The notes beneath the pieces are model-generated. The model worked only from the letters and a program-made list of their open reading frames with translations. It searched no databases and had not been told where the DNA came from. Shown piece after piece: positions 20,790 to 22,593 of a DNA stretch of 22,593 nucleotides (positions within the stretch are counted from its first letter, which is position 1; every line of letters begins with the position of its first letter). Source of the DNA: JAKFWF01 sp031401535 (GTDB lineage: Bacteria > Pseudomonadota > Alphaproteobacteria > Rhizobiales > Hyphomicrobiaceae); NCBI GenBank assembly GCA_031401535.1, contig JANNRP010000374.1, forward strand, positions 1-22,593, in the 5' to 3' direction. Made by a program: the position numbers and the translations under genes.

Positions 20790-21443
20790 CTAGGCGGATG
20801 ATTTGGCGGTGGCGGTGATCACGTGACCTGCAGCATCGACGTCCGGGCGACTGATTGTAAATGCCGTCTCAGGTGTAACCACCGCATAGTCCATATAGCC
20901 AAGCCGTGCGATTGGCCGCATCGCAACGGTGTCGACGATGCCGTTCTTAATGTAGGCATCATCGATATAGATGCCGACAATCAAGCCGATTACAAGATTA
21001 TAGCTGTGGTCGTAACGCCCGGCGCCGGGTAGCGCTATCGTCTGGAAATGACGACATTCTAGGGCGGCCGGGCTTTCCTTGACACGTGGCGGTTTGACGA
21101 ATTTTGAGGCTGTGGCGGTCAGGCCCGCCAACGGGAACTCGTCGACCCCGTACGGCACGGACGCCGATGACATGTTCATGTGCTCGCGTAGTGCGTAGGT
21201 CGACATCGAACACACGAATTCGCCTGTCTCCGCAATGTTCTTCAGACTGTCCTTCATGCCAGCCGAGCCGAACACGACATAGCCCGGCTTCTCCCCGACG
21301 CCGTTGAAGAAACTATAGGGCGCAAGATTGCATACGCCGCTCGCGCTTACCGTTGAAATCCAGCCGATTGGGCGGGGTGTGATCAACGCTTTCAGCGGGT
21401 CGTGCGGAAGGCCGTGGCGATTCTCGATGGCGTCATAATGCAT
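20790..21443 (-). CDS. Flavin-reductase-like FMN-binding protein
   Basis: A 217-residue protein of the flavin-reductase-like, FMN-binding split-barrel family. ITPRPIGWISTVSASGVCNLAPYSFFNGV (21-49) is the hallmark FMN-binding segment. KDSLKNIAETGEFVCSMST (64-82) and SAALECRHFQTIALP-like strands follow. Members either reduce free flavin with NAD(P)H or act as FMN oxidoreductases. It lies 27 bp after the nitroreductase gene, and the pairing of two FMN enzymes suggests electron flow between them or related substrates. The ATG at 21443 is the only good start. Confidence 0.85.
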   Translation of the reverse strand: MHYDAIENRHGLPHDPLKALITPRPIGWISTVSASGVCNLAPYSFFNGVGEKPGYVVFGSAGMKDSLKNIAETGEFVCSMSTYALREHMNMSSASVPYGVDEFPLAGLTATASKFVKPPRVKESPAALECRHFQTIALPGAGRYDHSYNLVIGLIVGIYIDDAYIKNGIVDTVAMRPIARLGYMDYAVVTPETAFTISRPDVDAAGHVITATAKSSA

Positions 21444-21470
21444 AGTTGAGACAACTCCCGGTTCGAAGAC

Positions 21471-22076
21471 TCAGGCCGTCCAACGGCTCACAATCGACGA
21501 TAACGTCGGGCGATCACGGTCGGGTTGGCGTTCGGTTGCGGTGCCAATGTACACGAACCCTGCCAAACGTTCGTTTGTGGCCAGTTTCAATGCCCGTGCA
21601 ACATGAGGGCTGTAGGAATACCACTCGGTTAGCCAACTGGTGCCGAAGCCAAGCGCGTTTGCGGTAAGGCACAAGTTCATACAGGCCGCTCCGCAGGAGA
21701 GTACCTGCTCCCACTCCGGTGCGCCTGGAACCTCGGCGATGCGGCTGACAACGCCGACGACGACCGGCGCGCGTAGGAAGCGATTGCGTTCGGTATCGAG
21801 CCGCACATCAGACGGCGGCACGGCATCCTCCGCCTTGCAGGCATCGGCAAGCACCGCGCCGAACGCTGCCCGGGCATCACCGTCGAATACGATGAAACGC
21901 CACGGAGTGAGCTTCTTATGATCGGGAACCCGAGCGGCGGCGGTCAAAATAGTGTCGAGTTCATGGGGGGTTGGCCCCGGTGCCGCCATATGGATAGGCT
22001 TGACCGAGCGGCGAGCAAGCAGCATCTGCAGTGCGGCAACATGCGCCAGATCGGCTGATGGATGGAAAACGGTCAT
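21471..22076 (-). CDS. Nitroreductase (YdjA-like)
   Basis: A 201-residue FMN-dependent nitroreductase. The ATG at 22076 (MTVFHPSADL) is used; an in-frame upstream ATG at 22166 adds a Cys/Arg-rich stretch unlike the family. RRSVKPIHMAAPGP (22-35) carries the FMN-phosphate arginine-serine motif. ARVPDHKKLTPWRFIVF (48-64) is the signature of the YdjA group of small nitroreductases. SCGAACMNLCLTANALGFGTSWLTEW is the other FMN-contacting region. It is the first gene of a five-gene run on the minus strand. No clear promoter was seen. The divergent neighbour, 107 bp away, encodes a von Willebrand A protein. Confidence 0.87.
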   Translation of the reverse strand: MTVFHPSADLAHVAALQMLLARRSVKPIHMAAPGPTPHELDTILTAAARVPDHKKLTPWRFIVFDGDARAAFGAVLADACKAEDAVPPSDVRLDTERNRFLRAPVVVGVVSRIAEVPGAPEWEQVLSCGAACMNLCLTANALGFGTSWLTEWYSYSPHVARALKLATNERLAGFVYIGTATERQPDRDRPTLSSIVSRWTA

Positions 22077-22119
22077 CGTGGTTGCTCGTCTATTCACGGG
22101 GGCGCGCGCGCATCGAGAG

Positions 22120-22150
22120 TTGGCTATCGCAATATGTCCTCGTATACAAT
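22120..22150 (+). promoter_or_regulatory. Possible sigma-70-type promoter
   Basis: TTGGCT (22120-22125), 17 bp, then TATACA (22143-22148), with the overlapping TACAAT at 22145-22150, lies 34 bp before the ATG of the von Willebrand A gene. Each hexamer has four of six consensus bases, so this is only a candidate. Confidence 0.35.
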
Positions 22151-22183
22151 CTCGACTCAAAATCAATGTGGAGCACAGCAGAC

Positions 22184-22593
22184 ATGACTTTTCGGTCGGT
22201 TCTGACGCTCGTTATTGCTGGGCTCGTGTTGGCGGGCGGCCATGCAGTTCAGGCGGCCGAGCCTCCCACTGCGATGATCGTATTTGATGGTTCTGGCTCG
22301 ATGTGGGGAAAGGCACCGGGTGAGGGCAACACGAAGAGTGGTGACACCAAGTTCGGCGTGGCACGCGAAGCCATTAAACGCACGTTGCCGAAGCTGGGCC
22401 GGGAAACGCGTGTCGGGCTCGCCGCATTTGGGCATCGGCGCCGCGGCGATTGCAGCGACACGGAAGTCATGCTTCAGCCGGAGCCGCTTGATGCAACGCG
22501 CTTTAACGGTCCGTTGGACAAGTTCAACCCCAAAGGCAAAGGCCCGTTGGTGCAAGCCTTGCGCGATGCCGCAGGTGCTGTCTCCAAGGCACC
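22184..22593 (+). CDS. Exported von Willebrand factor A domain protein, N-terminal part
   Basis: The first 136 residues of a gene that runs off the window. The signal peptide is about 1-25 (FRSVLTLVIAGLVLAGGHAVQA-A). The VWA domain follows at once: AMIVFDGSGSMWG holds the MIDAS motif D-x-S-x-S, and GLAAFGHRRRGDCSD is the next strand and loop. GKGPLVQALRDAA contains a Gly in the usual T position of the third MIDAS element. VWA domains bind metal and mediate protein contacts; this one would be periplasmic or surface-exposed. The arrangement resembles exported alphaproteobacterial VWA proteins of unknown function. GGAG lies before the start. Confidence 0.85.
   Translation, partial: MTFRSVLTLVIAGLVLAGGHAVQAAEPPTAMIVFDGSGSMWGKAPGEGNTKSGDTKFGVAREAIKRTLPKLGRETRVGLAAFGHRRRGDCSDTEVMLQPEPLDATRFNGPLDKFNPKGKGPLVQALRDAAGAVSKA

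Overview
The window looks like chromosomal DNA of an alphaproteobacterium, most likely of the order Hyphomicrobiales (Rhizobiales). The reasons are the pairing of a ChpT-type histidine phosphotransferase with a small response regulator, an EipA (DUF1134) envelope protein close by, and a moderately high G+C content with many short Sec-exported proteins. No rRNA, tRNA, insertion sequence, integrase or CRISPR array was seen, and no gap between genes exceeds 300 bp.

Region by region. 1-138: the 3' end of rlmJ. 280-1795: three small exported proteins of unknown function; the outer two share a C-x-A-x-A-x-[IV]-C signature and may be distant paralogs. 1835-3405 (minus): fetA-fetB, an ABC pair of the YbbL/YbbM iron-export type. 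3574-4479: an EamA/DMT permease. 4500-5660 (minus): chpT and a CheY-like receiver. 5882-9486: cysQ, eipA and a membrane-anchored coiled-coil protein. 9510-12158: a fluoroacetate-dehalogenase-like hydrolase and a GMC flavoprotein oxidoreductase.

12380-14640 is the most unusual part. Three consecutive exported proteins (99, 428 and 103 aa) are built from Asn/Gly triplet repeats (NGGNGG). The two small ones share a 28-residue repeat and nearly the same C-terminus. The first two genes share an upstream DNA element that aligns without gaps over 58 bp, and whose 3' part can fold into a hairpin whose pairing is kept by the substitutions. I know of no described system that matches this; surface filament, matrix protein or polyglycine-II-like fold are hypotheses only.

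14849-15193 is another small exported protein, preceded by a striking array of TGAA/TTCA half-sites in exact 11-bp phase. 15275-17998 (minus) carries an iron-dependent alcohol dehydrogenase followed by two GT-A-like glycosyltransferases, one with a C-terminal membrane anchor. 18214-19368 is a class-V PLP enzyme. 19326-22076 (minus) is a tight five-gene run: nitroreductase, flavin-reductase-like protein, small protein, glutathione transferase and dual-specificity-type phosphatase. It looks like a redox/electrophile-handling operon. The window ends inside a secreted von Willebrand A protein.

All calls come from reading the sequence; family names rest on motifs recognised by eye and no database search was run.
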